Of a DNA stretch of 64,000 bases, positions 33,931 through 46,449 are shown piece by piece. The stretch covers positions 24,264,750 to 24,328,749 of the forward strand of contig NC_062215.1 of assembly GCF_902686445.1 (NCBI RefSeq), in the 5' to 3' direction. The notes below the pieces were generated by a model that saw only the letters and a program-made list of their open reading frames with translations, had not been told where the DNA came from and searched no databases. This stretch comes from Sciurus carolinensis. Lineage: Eukaryota; Chordata; Mammalia; Rodentia; Sciuridae. Every line of letters begins with the position of its first letter. Within the stretch, counting starts at the first letter, position 1. A program made the translations under genes and the position numbers.

Positions 33931-35099
33931 ATTTATGCTACTTATGTTAATAGACCCTTCATTCTTAGTTTCTTAAAAAGCACATGTCTATAAAAAAACT
34001 TTCTAGGGATATTAGCCTAGAATTTTCATATCAACTTTTATCTGGATACAGTATCATCAGAATTTAATAATAAAAACAACTCAGAAACATGCAATGCATA
34101 TGTTTGTATTATACGACATTTATAAAGAACTCCATAGAAAAGTTTTAGTTTAAGTTTTTAAAAAATTCTAGAAATTACATAACACAGACCTAAGTCATAT
34201 AATCAAATAAGAGTTAAGATACTGTAGAAATATGAAAAAGTTGAATGCTGAGAAAAACTGGAGGAGTCAAAGGGTTACTTAAATTGATAATTTACTTTTA
34301 GTATGCTTTTTCTTTTTCATAAGTTAGCTTAAGTTTTGCTAACATTGCTTTAGTGAAACTGATAAAATAAAAATTACCAAGTAGGAAATAATATACACAC
34401 ATGTAAAAAATATTTTTAGTGAAAGAAAATCTCTATATCTCTATAATCTTCCATTTTATTATTTTAACTAATTTTATATTGGGTAGTAAATACATGAGGT
34501 AAAGATTCAAAATTTATACAAATGAACACAACGAGGAAGGAGCTCTTGCTCTGATGAGGTCTTCCAGCCTCTTGGTTATCATTATTTACTACTCAGTGAC
34601 CACTGTCACTAAAATCTTAAATATCCTTCCAGAGATATGCAATGCATCCATAGACAGAAGGGCTGTTTTGGATAGCAAGATGAATATGAAAAAACAAGTA
34701 ATTTTTCAGTCTAAGTTAGAGTTTCCTTTTTCCGGCTTTCACGGAAGGAAGTAGAGATAATCGGTTGAAAACTAAGAAAGGGAATTACAGCCATGAAACC
34801 AGAGACGGTGATAAGGGTTTCCATGGTGTGCTGCAGTGAACAGCAATCTCACCTATAGGGTGAGACCAGGAAGGGGAGGGATGAAGAGAGAGAAGCCAAG
34901 TTTAGTCACTGCCTAGGAGGAGTGTGGCAACAGAAGGGAAGGGAGGTTGTGACATAGCAAAGGTGAGGACAGGGCTAGAAAGAGGGTCTTAGCTGCTGAA
35001 AAGAGAGAAGAGAACCCAGCATAGCCAATGTGGCTCACACGCAACAGGGAAGGAAACCATAGCTCTAAGGAGGAGCACCAGCTCCTCAGACTGTCCTAC

Positions 35100-35224
35100 C
35101 TCATAGCTGCGCCTATCCTGGGAGGTCAGTTCAAAGCAGGCTTCTTTCTTGGAGTCTCTTCGTAGGTGGGGGGCCATCCGGACACTGTAGCCTTTAATGA
35201 GGAACGTCCCTTTGGGTTGCTTGC
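35100..35224 (-). CDS. SKAP1: SKAP1 coding exon: PH domain core
   Basis: This 125-bp exon lies between the acceptor TCTTGCAG and the donor GTAGGAC. It starts in phase 1 (GC completing a serine codon) and ends on a codon boundary. It encodes 41 residues running from [20 protein letters not shown] through [21 protein letters not shown]. These are the central PH strands, with the usual F-E-L-T pattern before the last strand. The match to SKAP1 is nearly complete; human has GVRM and KKES where this has SVRM and KKEA. Open frame continues past the donor at 35099 into the intron for about 20 codons, but that part has no SKAP1 similarity. The border is therefore set by the GT and by the next exon starting F-T-A-T-S-P. 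Confidence 0.96.
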
Positions 35225-37546
35225 CTGCAAGACAGGAAAGCTCCCTGTATCCCTAGAGAGATGCAACCGCCAAGGGAAGGCATCTTCTCTGGTATGTGAA
35301 ATAAAAGCACAGAGACAGCTGTTACATCCCCGAGGAACCACAACAGTCAAGGAAAGGTTATTAGGGAAGCTTAAGAAGAGGCTACTGCGACAGTCAGGCA
35401 GATATCACTGCCAAGCTAGGGAAATGCAATACGAAAGGTTATTTTACCAAAAGAGTCCAACAGAGACAGAGAATTTATTAGAATGTTAAGAGATCTATAA
35501 TAACAGAAAGAAGGAATTATTACAGTAGGGAGAGTGTGGCTGTAAATGTGAGGCTCTTGAAGGCTATTACAGAGCTGAAACATTATTATCAGGGCCGGCA
35601 GAGCTCACATTGAGGGGAGGGACAGCAGCACAGGGGCATTATAAGGTCCTGGAATCTCCTCCCAAGCTCTGTGTGGCATTTGGGCTAAACTGCTCTTCTC
35701 CCGCCCCTGCTTCTCAGGTGGGAATTTATGCTAGAGGGAGAATAATTAAAACTCAGTATTTCATCCTCCTTTCAAGAGGACAAATTGGGAAAGAAGCAGA
35801 GGACTACTGAGTATCACTAGATGAGGAGGAAGAAAAGGACCCCGAGTGAAGGAAAAGGGACACTCCCTGCCTGTCACTCCTTTTTTTTTTTTTTTAAATA
35901 TAAAATATTAGAAACAGACAAAGAGGAGGTGGCTCAGAAAGATTTTATGTCAGGCAGGACACAAAGAGGACAGTATCTGCGGTGTGCCCTCTATCAGGTG
36001 AAATGAATTACTTAAGAATTTTTTTTTTTTTGGTGGTGACAACATAAAGAAGGTAGTGGGATGACAAAATTAATAAAGAAAAGAAAAGAAGAAAAAAGGA
36101 TCTCCTCATCTGGTTGAGCTAAAAAAAACATATGAACACTATACTTCCTAAGAAATTGTCCTGGGCGCAATAAGAAGTAACTGGCGAGAAGGGAACTATG
36201 CGGCACTGCTTTTTGACACCAGAATCTTTTTTGTTAAAGTATCTTTCCTTGTTCTAACTGGCCACTAAAATGTTTTGTTGTTTCTTTGGTCACCAGATTT
36301 TATTTCACCCTGACGACCAAATGGTCAATAAAAGTCTCTGAGCCTCTTGCTCTTGTTTTCCCCCCACCCCTACCTCTTTCACGGTGAGTATAAAGGATTC
36401 TGAATGAACAGACGTGATACCTGGCTTTATATTCAGATATGCCAACCATCTGTTTAAATGCAGGAGAAATGATGAGCATTTTTTTGCAATGGCCCAAATG
36501 TCCTATTAGGTCGAGGAAAAGAACACCTGTCTGGCTCGTGTGCCTAGAATTCAGAGGAGGCACTGTGGTTGCTGGATTTGAGAGTGGGCTGGTTGGCAGT
36601 GGGCAAAAGGACAAGGGGGTTTGTTCCTCGGGTTTTCAAAGTGTGCTGCTATCAATGCCAAGTAGGGTTTCACACTTTACCCTTGGACGGGAGGGTTCTG
36701 AGGAACTCAGGAGGGTGAATGGAAGACAAAGGTCAAGGACACCTGCTGCAGGCAGGGAGGCCGAGAGAGGTAATTGCCACAAAGTCAAGGGCAGATCTTA
36801 AGGGTTCCAGGTCACTCTTTCTGCTATGCTAGTACCTACCAAACATGGCAGGAAGTCCAAAGGCAACTGGGCAGGTATTTGATTGTTCCCTAGACGGGAT
36901 ACCTAGGCATCTGGAGAAGAAATAGATATAGAAAGGAGAAACAGGAGAAATGGAAAATGATTGGAAGGAAAAAGAAAGTTCTACTTTGTAGCTTTATCAC
37001 CGGCCCCTGTATGAAGGTGGTAGGGCACAAGGAAGCTCCTGCAAGTGAATGCTTGATTTACTCTCTCTCCCTCTTGCTTCCTAAATTACTGCTGGGACTG
37101 CCCAACTCTACCAAGCGGGATTCCTTACTTGAAAGTTTGCATTAGTCTACAAAAATAATTTTTAGCTCGTGTTTATTTGTAGCTGCCTCAAATTGTGCTT
37201 ATATCCTCTCCTCTCTCTCTTGTGAGCTAAGCAACTATGTTGAACATGGATGAGAGGTCTTCTAGGGATAGCTCATGAGTGCTGTGCTTGACTGAGTCAG
37301 TGGTGGCTCATTAAGGAACTGCCTCTGGCCTGAGTCAACACTTCGCTGTTGCTGCCATCTGGCTGAAGGGTGTCTCTTGGGCACAGCAACCATTTGGGTT
37401 TCAACACTCCATGGCTCTAGGGATGTCCACTGGATTATTTCCCAATAGCCGGGCTCAAAGTTTGGAGCATGCTCTTAGAGAGTCTGAACTCTAGGATTCA
37501 TCTTCTGGGCCACTGTTAAGCTGTTTAAATTTTTCCATGAATTATA

Positions 37547-37581
<35 letters not shown>

Positions 37582-37999
37582 GGTACTGGCCAGGGCCCTG
37601 TGCATGCTAGGCAAGCACTCTACTGCTGAGCCACATCCCAACTCCACCTCTCCCCCAATATTTTAGCTATCTTATGGATGCCTACAAAGAGTTTGAAGTT
37701 TCTTTTTTCTAAAGTATGCCAAAACATTCAATTTAAAAATATTGTATTATTAGTTATAATAAAAGATAACTGTTTGATATATTGACCACACCATCCTAGG
37801 GTTTAAAGGGGAAATTCTAAATTGGCATCTGTCTTTGGTGCCAGGCAAGGTATTATTTGCCCAAGCCTCTTTCTCTCCTAAGCATGTCCCTTTATGGGTG
37901 TTAGTTAAGGACCGCTCTCTGGAGATCTAAGTGCTTGAGGATTTACGAAGTGCTTGCATCCAGGAGTGAGATGCTGCTGTGCAAATGAAGAACACTTAC
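35225..37999 (-). other. SKAP1: SKAP1 intron inside the PH domain coding region
   Basis: A 2775-bp intron that is mostly unique sequence. It contains T runs near 35880 and 36020, and a (TTA)n tract with an ID fragment at 37.5-37.65 kb. Confidence 0.85.
37545..37646 (-). repeat. (TTA)n tract and truncated ID SINE
   Basis: About 12 TTA/ATT units (37545-37581) lead into ATGGTACTGGCCAGGGCCCT and CTACTGCTGAGCCACATCCC. This is a shortened minus-strand ID whose tail has become a microsatellite. Confidence 0.85.
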
Positions 38000-38083
38000 T
38001 TTTCTCATTAGCATAGTAGTAGAAGAAGCCTCTGCTGATAACACACCATCGCTTCTGCCACTCTGACCCGAAGAAACTATGAT
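38000..38083 (-). CDS. SKAP1: SKAP1 coding exon: PH domain strands 2-3
   Basis: This 84-bp exon is bounded by the acceptor TGTGTAG and the donor GTAAGTG. With the borrowed G it reads [17 protein letters not shown], then [11 protein letters not shown], and it leaves one base (A) of a serine codon. The W-x-K-R-W-C-V-I segment is the classic second PH strand, with basic residues of the lipid-binding face, and FFYYYAN is the third strand. Human SKAP1 has VVSRGLFYYY at this place, so the changes are conservative. It lies 907 bp from the previous exon and 2775 bp from the next. Confidence 0.96.
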
Positions 38084-38661
38084 CTACACAGAACAGCAGA
38101 AGGAGACATAAATTCAGGTAACTACAATCACTGAAGAGTCCGTAAAATCCAACAACACACAGTCCAGCGTGTTATTGTTTTATTTCCCAGGTTAATGGAC
38201 TGTAAAACCCTCCCTCTCACTCCCACAGGTTATCCCATATTGACTCAGAGTCCAGAGGACAAGCTCTATTTAAGGTCCAGGTTCTAAGCAGGGTTGCCTG
38301 CTCTATGCCCTCCCAGCTGTCTTTTTATCTAGCTTCCTTTATAGCTTTCAGGTTCTAATCTCATCTTGTTCTTTTCAAATTCTACACAATATCTGTAGGT
38401 GTTGCTTTCAACAAACCAGAATGATACTCCAGGCCACGACCATGAGATTGGCTTTTTTTCCTGTGCTAAACCAATTTTGTCTATTGAGTGTGAATCCTGC
38501 GACTTCAGTCCTCATAGTACCTATTCTAATGGAATGAGTTTAAATAAAGATCAAGAGTTGGGCTTGTCTGAAATTTGAAAGTGTGCTGCTTCATGCATGA
38601 TATAAAAACTGCACTCTCAGTAAAACAGTTTCACTTCTATGGGAGCACACTGAGAGATGAG

Positions 38662-38940
38662 AACGCAAATATCATTCATTCATTCAACAAGTTTTATTAA
38701 GCAGCTGTTTGTAGTAGGCATTGCAAATATAGGGGTGAGCAGAAATGAACCAATCCTCATTCTGATGAAGCCCCCAGTCTGCTAAAGATTCTGGCCATCA
38801 CTCTGCAGTCTAAGCACCACAACACCAGACTTCTTGTCTTTCCTCTTTGCATTACGTTTATCACTTAATGAGTGACAGAGTCCACTAGACTCCTGTCAAG
38901 CACAGTGTTGGGCACAGAGAGGGTGCCTGATCAGTTATTC
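38662..38940 (+). repeat. Ancient repeat relics, including an L2-like end
   Basis: ATTCATTCATTCAACAAG and TTTTATTAAGCAGCTG open a relic like those at 15490 and 21190. From about 38846, CACAGTGTTGGGCACAGAG followed by GGTGCCTGATCAG resembles the L2 LINE 3' end. Both lie in the short 907-bp upstream flank or intron area around the first exon found. Confidence 0.5.
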
Positions 38941-38990
38941 TTCTTTTTCCCTTCCTGGAATGTTCTGCTCTCTCTGGGTCTGATCAATAC

Positions 38991-39068
38991 CTTTGCTTTT
39001 CTTCTCTAAGTATCCTTGCTTGATGATGTTGTCAAGTTCTTGAGCTCCTTTTAAGACATCTTCCATTC
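38991..39068 (-). CDS. SKAP1: SKAP1 coding exon: linker and PH domain strand 1
   Basis: This 78-bp exon is the most 5' one found. It follows an acceptor ending CCTTTTAG and is followed by the donor GTATTG. It starts with the last two bases of a glycine codon and ends with the first base of an aspartate codon. It reads [25 protein letters not shown]. The GYLEKKSK end is the first beta strand of the PH domain, and its lysines lie where PH domains contact phosphoinositides. The preceding helix-like segment corresponds to the stretch just before PH in human SKAP1, which differs at a few conservative positions. The intron upstream runs past the window end (more than 24.9 kb), so the exon that should end in a DYQDEG-like sequence is missing here. 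Identity is firm because the frame and phase fit the next exon. Confidence 0.94.
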
Positions 39069-39499
39069 CTAAAAGGAATAATAGCAGAAGACTTTGTTGA
39101 AACCTGACAAAATTTTCACTTAGTCTACTTTAGATAATTCCCATTAATGACGGAGTACAAAGGGCAATTGCCTAAACACAGCACAAAATAAAACATTTTC
39201 TATATGATTGGGAAAAAAAGCTAATTTTCTTTCTTTCTAATTATATCTAATGCTAATATTGCTTAAAATGATCTAAACATACATTAATTTGTGGCAAGGG
39301 GAGGTAGCTTAAATATGTACTGATTGGCAGGAAAAGGACTCTGGGGAATTAAGAATTTGCTGTGGATATAAGCTACAAATTGGATAATCCACATTGAGAT
39401 AATCAAAAGTCAAATGAATAGTTATCAGCTCAGAGAAGACTTGATGAGTGATAGATTCCACTATAAATGCAGTCACCTCAGAGGAGATAATGAATATAT

Positions 39500-39840
39500 T
39501 CATCTTTTTTTCTTTTTCTTTCTTCCTTTTAATTTTTTTCTTAACAAACAGAAAGCCACTTTGTGAATCTAAATTTTATTAAGTTTGCACAAAGAAAGGC
39601 TATGCAAGGTGAACTTGGCAATAACTGCCAAATCTTGGTTTCTTCAAAGAATGGGAGAGTCTGAGTCTTCTAAGTCTTAACAAAAGAGAAGACCCTGGAA
39701 CTGACGACAGCCTTGAATTGTATGCTGCTGACGTTCTTGGCTTTCTTGGCCTCCTTAGGTACAAATTTATTGAGAAGTCAAGATGCTAATCCATCTTCCT
39801 CCACGGGGTTTATCCTTATTCTACAGAAGGGAGGAAAAAA
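39500..39840 (-). pseudogene. Possible processed pseudogene, 3' end
   Basis: On the minus strand the sequence ends with AATAAA (about 39575), about 30 further bases and then an A-rich run (39505-39545), like a retrotransposed mRNA tail. Upstream, a short lysine-rich reading (K-F-V-P-K-E-A-K-K-A-K-N) resembles the ends of ribosomal-type proteins, but I do not recognise the parent. Stops and shifts interrupt it. Confidence 0.3.
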
Positions 39841-39959
39841 AGATTTCGAGAAGAGTTTATTCCTCAAAAATAAAATGAAAGAAGAAAGCCTCCCCACAAA
39901 TTATTTAAAAAACACAACCAACCCTCTCTCTCTCTTTTCCTCCCTCCTTTCCTTCCTTT

Positions 39960-40021
39960 TCTCTGTTTTGTGGCTAAGGATCAAAGCATGGGCTCTACCA
40001 TAGAGCTACCCTCCCAGTCCA
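39960..40021 (-). repeat. Degraded ID SINE
   Basis: TTTTGTGGCTAAGGATCAAA followed by GCATGGGCTCTACCATAGAG and CTACCCTCCCAGTCC keeps the spacing of a reversed ID body. It is much diverged. Confidence 0.55.
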
Positions 40022-40334
40022 GTTCTACATAAGAAAAAGGAAAGGAAGTAGGTTAGCAGAATCTTAATATTTACTTTTTTTTTTTTTCAGTTTTCTAATC
40101 CAAATTGCTTCTTTAAAAAATTATAAAGCAAGCCAAATACAAAAGAAAGTAAGTCACAATCACCATATGCATTAATTGGGTCACGTACATGCTATCTTGA
40201 GACTTTGGAGTGAAATGCTTTACAATTGGTTTTTGAACATCTAAAGTGATGAACACTCACTCAGTGGTGGCTAAGGGGGCGGCACTTCTTAGTGCTTTAC
40301 CTACTTTGTGTTTAAAGAATAACATTATAAGACT

Positions 40335-40529
40335 ATTTATTTTTGGTACTGGGGTTTGAGCCCAGGGGCACTTAACCACTGAGCCACATCCCCAGTTCTT
40401 TTATTTTTAATTTGAGACAGGATCTCACTAGGTTGTTTAAGGGACTGAGACTGGCCTCGAACTTGCAATCCTCCTGCCTCAGCCTCCCGAGTTGCTGGGA
40501 TTACAGGCGGGCCCCATTGCACCCGGCCA
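40335..40529 (-). repeat. B1-dID SINE, minus strand
   Basis: TTTGGTACTGGGGTTTGAGC, CCACATCCCCAGTTC, then GAGACAGGATCTCACTAGG and GATTACAGGCGGGCCCC. Complete. Confidence 0.93.
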
Positions 40530-41099
40530 TTTGAAGAGAATTTAAAATGCAATTCAGATTACTTTTTGCTTCTAGACTGTTTCAAGCATAGTTTTAAACA
40601 TAATCAGTAACTTTATCAGTACGTTTTTCTTTCTCAGTATGCTTATGTGTCTGACTCCTTTATCCAATGGGTCCTTATTGTCGACTTCCTTATTCATAGA
40701 CTATTTTCATTTGTGTGTTTTATAGTTTGCAAACGCTGTGGTTGCTGTAAATCCTTCTAGATGGGTCTCAGGGTGCATGCATGAGATGAACCATAGCAAA
40801 GGAAAGTTCATTTTTCTAGTAATCTTTCATTTCTCCTACCCCACTGAAAATTCTAATGTCCCTCTGAAAACACGCTCCGAGAAATAGCAGATTCTACTGG
40901 GGGTGGGACATCAGGTGAGGCTAGGACGGGATGACAGAGTAGACCCTTGGAAGGAAAGCTAATTTCTGAAGTGCTGTCAAAAAATTGCTCCTTGAGGCCT
41001 AACATTTAAATGAAAGACTCAGGGGATAGGATAAACAGGATCCCCTGAGCTTGGAGTTTCCATCTCTTCTCACAAGTTTTTTCCTCCCTTTTTTCTCTT

Positions 41100-41560
41100 A
41101 AAAAGGTCTTGTTAAACTTAGAGACACCGCTTCTTGTTAAAGATGCCCAAGAATCTGAATCATAAAAGACATGTTAAACGTTCTATTAGAATTCAAACCT
41201 CCTTTTTTAATGCAAATCTAAATGCCATTTTATGGAACATCTATAATTATGAAAATGGGAAGACATTGCCTCGTGTGCGGGGAGAGTCTGTGAGTATGAA
41301 TATTACATTAATGTGCCCACACCAGCTCACTGATCCTGCTGGCAGGAGCATAAAAAATGCTTGAGTGAAACTTTTATTTAGATGTTAAGACTCCAGGCCC
41401 CAGCGGGGTGACAGAGACAGCCCCTGTGAGTTGCCATCAGAGAGAGAGCTTGAATTGAATTACCCAGGGGGGAGGAAGTAGTGATGAGCACTGCTTCGCT
41501 TATTTAATTTCATTTACTTTCAGTACATTATCAGCATGAGGCTTTTCTCTCCCCACCAAC
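41100..41560. promoter_or_regulatory. Candidate conserved non-coding block with octamer motif
   Basis: A repeat-free block with ATGCAAAT (41210-41217, the POU/octamer consensus), several TAAT cores and CpGs (GTGTGCGGGG). An octamer in an intron of a lymphocyte gene is suggestive, but an 8-mer also occurs by chance in 64 kb. No conservation data. Confidence 0.25.
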
Positions 41561-44500
41561 TGAAACCCAAGAATGTCACCACCAAGAAAACAAAGGCATA
41601 ATGCAGCAGAGATATTTGAACTCCAAGTCACTAATTCTAGGACAGGAGGGACAGCTCCATGCCCATCTTCTCTCCCCTACAGTCAAACTCAGTTTGCTAA
41701 AATTGGGCACTGAATGAGTTGCTGAATTTTCTCACTTGGTGGTTCACCAACAAGATTCTGAAGAGTAATATAGTTGGAAATATTGGTTTTTAAAAAAAAT
41801 ATGCTGTGTTTTTGTACGTAGTTAGTAAGTCAGTATATTGTTCTCGTACTCAGTTCATTAGAGGGAATTTGTATGAATGAACACTCTTGCTTGGTTTCCC
41901 TTATGGGCTGTGGAAAAAATGGGATTATAGGCGATGTTTAGAATGGCTATGAAATAAAAAATAGACAAGGGAATAAAATCAGTCTCTATTCCATTGACTG
42001 TGTAGGCACCGTGGTGAGTACAATGACAGAGTTGTTCTCCATGTCAAGTTGACTCAGCTCAATCTCATTAGCTTTCTGATCTATCCAACAAATCCACGCA
42101 CAACGATGGGAAGCCATTGTGACCCTCGAGCTATCTCCTATTTCAGTGTCAGCTCAGGGGTCTACTGATCAAGGACTGGTGGTCCTGAGGAAGCACAGGC
42201 TGGCCACACCATGGGGGGGATAGCAGGAGGAGTCTTCTATGCTGGAATCCACACCTACTGGCAAACAAACAGATCTTCTCAGAGCTACGGACCACTTAAT
42301 AGAAAGTATGTAAAAGCTTTGCAGGATGATGCTAAAAATAGGAAGAACCCACAAACAATTGTAGAAGTTGCTATTTTAGGCAAAAACATTTATGTTTAAG
42401 TATATAATTTTAAAAAGAGGCTTTTTGTTTATTACTTGCAAAAAGATATTATCACCATAATAAAAAACTAGAAATGATTTCAATTTATTGGGAATAAATG
42501 ACCCTCTCGGATAAACCTAAGGGTGTATCACATTATATCAGCACAAACCAGAATTGTGTTAGTGTCATAATCTCTCTCTTCCACTACACTTAACTAAATC
42601 TCTCAGAATAACCCACATAAAGAAAAGACTCACTTAGCTGAAGGATGTGGGCCATAAAGATAAGATCAACAGAGAAGTGTGTTACCCAGAAGTGATGGCC
42701 ACCCAACTTCCAGGGTAGATGAAGATAAAAGAAATTCTCAGACATCTTTCTCTCTTCATTCAGATTCCTTTAAACCCTTGCGTCCCACTCACACCCAACT
42801 CTGCAATAAAAAACGACAGGATAGGATTCCATCCCTCAGCGCTAAACATGACTCTTCAGTCAGCTATGCACAGCAACAACAATAGGGATCCTTTGGAGTG
42901 TGATACATTTCCATAAAGCAGTCAATAAAAAAGACATGGGAGCTTATGTGAGTCACGGCCTATTTAACCAGCTGCGTTCTAGCCCACTGAGAAAAGAGAA
43001 TTGGAGAAATCAGTTGGCAACACCACAGCAAAAGGCTAATAGCACAGGAGGCCACACAATTTCCACTGCAGAAAGGCTGCAGCTCCTGCAGAACAAACCA
43101 GGTGTCCACTCACTTCCATTATAGGCAGCTGCTAAATCAATCTGAAGAGAAAAATCAATGATTTTTAAAAACATCTTTTGTTCAATTCTTCCCCTGTCAC
43201 AATTGTGGACTTTTCCCATCATCTCCTTCCTTTCAATTCAAGTTCTTTTCAATTGTTTCAACCAAGCTTAGAGACCGATAGCTACCAGAGTTGAATTTCA
43301 GGCAGGGTGAAGTTAAGTAGGTTCCTTCATTAAAGTACCCATGCGTAGAACCTGGGGGGTTGGGTAGATGAAGTTGGAGAAAAGATCGCATTGAAGACTG
43401 GGAATAGTCAAGTTCCATTCTGCCATTCAAGTCACAGATCGCAGGTGTGTGCCCGTCTGCAGGTCTCAAATGTGTAGAGGTAAAGAGGGGATTACAGGCA
43501 GGGTGGGGTCAGGATAAGTTTCTCTTCTCTGACGGCTGTCAATCCCAAATTGATTCATTAAACTTTCTCTCCTTTGCATTGGGTCTCTGTGACCTTCTTT
43601 AATACATTCATTACTGCTTTTCCTTAGCCTCTTATGTTTTCCTTGGTTACTTTTTTGCCTTTTTCTCAATTTTCAGGAACCAGTTAATAAATGAGAGCCT
43701 GTTTGTGGTGTCTGGCAAGAATTGTGCATCCTCCGTTACTAACAGGGAAGTTGGTTTCCATGACTTCCTCTATTAGTCCATCGGTACAGACTTACATAAT
43801 TCCTTAGCTTCGAGGGTTCTATTCCATATTCACATGGGTTGACGCTTGTTCAGTGTATTTTTTGTCATTGTGCTCCACTTATGAAGGAATTTAGATAAAC
43901 ACATATAAGGTGAAAAATTCTAAATCATTACTAATAATAGACTTAGGATTCAAAAGACTTAAAGATATAGAAGACACTCAGATGGCTTTAAACTTACTGA
44001 ATGGAACTGTTCATGGAGAAGAAAATTCAACAACAGATAAAAAGAAGGGAGTGAACCTACCCAAGTGAGTCCTTCAGCAAGGGGTGATATAAGAAGCTAG
44101 GGAGATAAGCGCAATAGGAGCTAGACTGTAGGATGTCACAAAATGGTAGAAACAACATAATTGTAATTAGCAAACTAGCCCTGAAGACAACATTCAGGAG
44201 ATTGTGATGGACTCAAGTTGCTCCTGCAATTTTTTTCAAGATCTTTAAAAATATCAGTTAATCTAAGTAAACGACCAAATGATATATGAAAAAAACTTGT
44301 GGAGGAAATCTTGTTATTCTGAGGATAAAGAAAAATCATCATAGGTTCTAGGCCAAGAGAAAATAAAACCAGGTTAATGGAGGAAAAGAATAATTGAAAA
44401 CTAACATATTTTAGTTAAAAGAAAAAAAGAAAAACCCTAATAGGTTTTAACTAGAATTTTATCGAACATTCTAACATCTCACTGGAGTTCCACAATAGCC

Positions 44501-46204
44501 CTATGTCATTGTCATCTACATCTAATGGACAAAGAATAATGAAATTCCATGACTTTCTCAGCTGGCAAAGTCCATACTCCCACACCCTGAGCTAAGCTAA
44601 GTTGCCAACCTGGGCAACTTAGAGGCCACCCAGAAGTGGATGAGAAAAGAGAGTCTGTTTACCTCTCTCTCTCTCCCAAAAGAAACCCCATGTTTGGAAG
44701 AAGAAACACACAATGCATGGTTATTTTAATATTCAATGTCCAAAAATTACTTTAAGGTCCTCTATTTCTTATTTACTTTTATTAAAAACTATTAATCTAC
44801 TTACTGGCTAATCCATGGGGTTGCTTTCTAGGACAGTTCTGTGTGAAATCCAAGAGATCAAGATATACAGAATGAAATGAAAGAAAGTCTCAGTGCACAA
44901 TAAACCGGTGCACACGTTAGGAAGATATAAGAGGGAGCAACCTGGAGCTCTCAAAAATTGTTGTTTGGTCTCCTAGGTTTGTAAGACATCTTCTTATATA
45001 TGAGGAAACAGAAACCCTGTTCCAGTGTAGGCTTATGCAGGAATCTTGGGCATGATTCATTTACTCCTGGAGGAAGAGATGTTGGTTTAAAAAGAAAGAT
45101 CATTAAGCCAAATGTGCAAATTGTGGTTTTTTCCTAGAATGTTCTACCCATAATGTCAATAATGACAAGACACGATGCAATACACAGAAACAGTGCCTAT
45201 TCATGGAGGATAAAGAACCTCATTCCTAAAAGGGGCAGCACAGAAAAGACTTGTGCTCCAAGGGGATGCCCCCCACATCTTCCTTTTCAGTGGGGTTTTA
45301 ATTATAAGAAGCGGAAATACTAGAACAAGGCCTTTCTAACTCCAGTTATGATGACTTTAGCACACTAATGCCAGCTTTTAAATAGATGGTAATGATCAAC
45401 GGCGTCTTGCAGGTGTATGTATTCATCTTGAGGAATGACTAACTCAATAGAATAATCTATGGCTTCTCAATCATGATATCATGACACATTCTGATTAGAT
45501 GAAGGGCAGAGATTTTGAATAATTTATTTCTAGAGTAAGAATGGATTTAAAGTTTGTAATAATGCCATTCATTTGCACTAGGCTATGCTTTCTTAAGGGG
45601 AAAAGTCCATTAAAAATAACTTATAACTTACTTTACTTATGCTGCAGTCTATCTAAACAAATCTGATGTACTATCTTAATTGTGGCGATCACGGATGTCT
45701 TCAGTGCTGTTTTTCCTTGAAAAAATTGTGTTTTTTCAAAACCGGGTGTGTTTCATGGAAGTGAATTAGGTATATGAATGTCAGTTGGACATATGCTATG
45801 GTGGGAAAAAAGCTGAGAATTCCTGCTGTCTGAACATGCTGTTTAAACGCAGGAATCCTCTGGTATCTTCTGTTTTTATAACAACACTTATCCTGTGACC
45901 CAGTACCCTCAGCTTTATTTTTATCCTAGGAATCCATCCTTAATATGGAACCACAATGACCTCAAGACTCTTTATCTGCTAAACCACAGTAAGTGGCAAC
46001 ATATTGGGAACCTTGATATAAATCGAGGCAGCAATCTTTCAAATGGCCTTGTGATTCTAAAAAGGAGGAGGAAAAGACTCAAAAATGCCAAACTATCTTA
46101 TTACAAACTTACAGGATCAACTCTTTCTCCCACCGGCTGCATACTGAAACAGATCATTGTTATGCATGTGCCACTCGAGGGCATATATATGTATTTTTTA
46201 AATG

Positions 46205-46302
46205 ATAAGCCAGCCATGGTAGCGCTTCCTGTGACTCAGGAGGATTACAAGTTTGAGACCAGATTGGGCAACTTAAAGAGATTTGTTTAAAAAAAAAAAG
46301 AT
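46205..46302 (+). repeat. B1 fragment, plus strand
   Basis: CCAGCCATGGTAGCGCTTCC, AGGAGGATTACAAGTTTGAG and ACCAGATTGGGCAAC keep the B1 order with internal losses, then an A run. A 131-codon frame crosses it by chance. Confidence 0.75.
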
Positions 46303-46317
46303 GATGAAATACTGTTT

Positions 46318-46400
46318 TCTTTTTGCAGTGCTGGGGATTGAACCCAGGGTCTTATGCTTGACAGGCAAGCACTCTATGAACTGAGCTATATCCCCAGCCC
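46318..46400 (-). repeat. ID SINE, minus strand
   Basis: TTTTTGCAGTGCTGGGGATT, AACCCAGGGTCTTATGCTTG and GAGCTATATCCCCAGCCC. Nearly intact. Confidence 0.93.
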
Positions 46401-46449
46401 AAAATATTGTTTTCAAATCTGTTTATTATGCCACTGGACTGTGAGAGGG

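Larger units (their letters stand above)
32255..35099 (-). other. SKAP1: SKAP1 intron inside the PH domain coding region
   Basis: A 2845-bp intron holding four SINEs between 32.6 and 33.9 kb. The part from 33.95 to 34.55 kb is strongly AT-rich, with nothing recognised. Confidence 0.85.
12440..39068 (-). other. SKAP1: SKAP1 gene, internal section with seven coding exons
   Basis: Seven minus-strand exons of 78, 84, 125, 64, 201, 51 and 101 bp join in one frame without a stop. All internal borders are AG at the acceptor and GT at the donor. The introns between them are 907, 2775, 2845, 2145, 8842 and 8411 bp. The product matches SKAP1 (SKAP55): a PH domain, an acidic tyrosine linker and the start of an SH3 domain. 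The paralogue SKAP2 is less likely, because the SH3 start reads [12 protein letters not shown] and [16 protein letters not shown], which is the SKAP1 form. The family protein is about 359 residues, so roughly two thirds is encoded here. SKAP1 is a T-cell adaptor that works with ADAP/FYB, FYN and RAP1 pathway proteins in integrin activation and conjugate formation. The 5' exons lie beyond 64000 and the last exon lies before position 1. In human and mouse SKAP1 neighbours HOXB1. Confidence 0.96.

Noticed and set aside
34989..35177. A 62-residue small protein with PH-domain similarity
   Set aside because: It is part of the 125-bp SKAP1 exon plus intron read-through past the donor.
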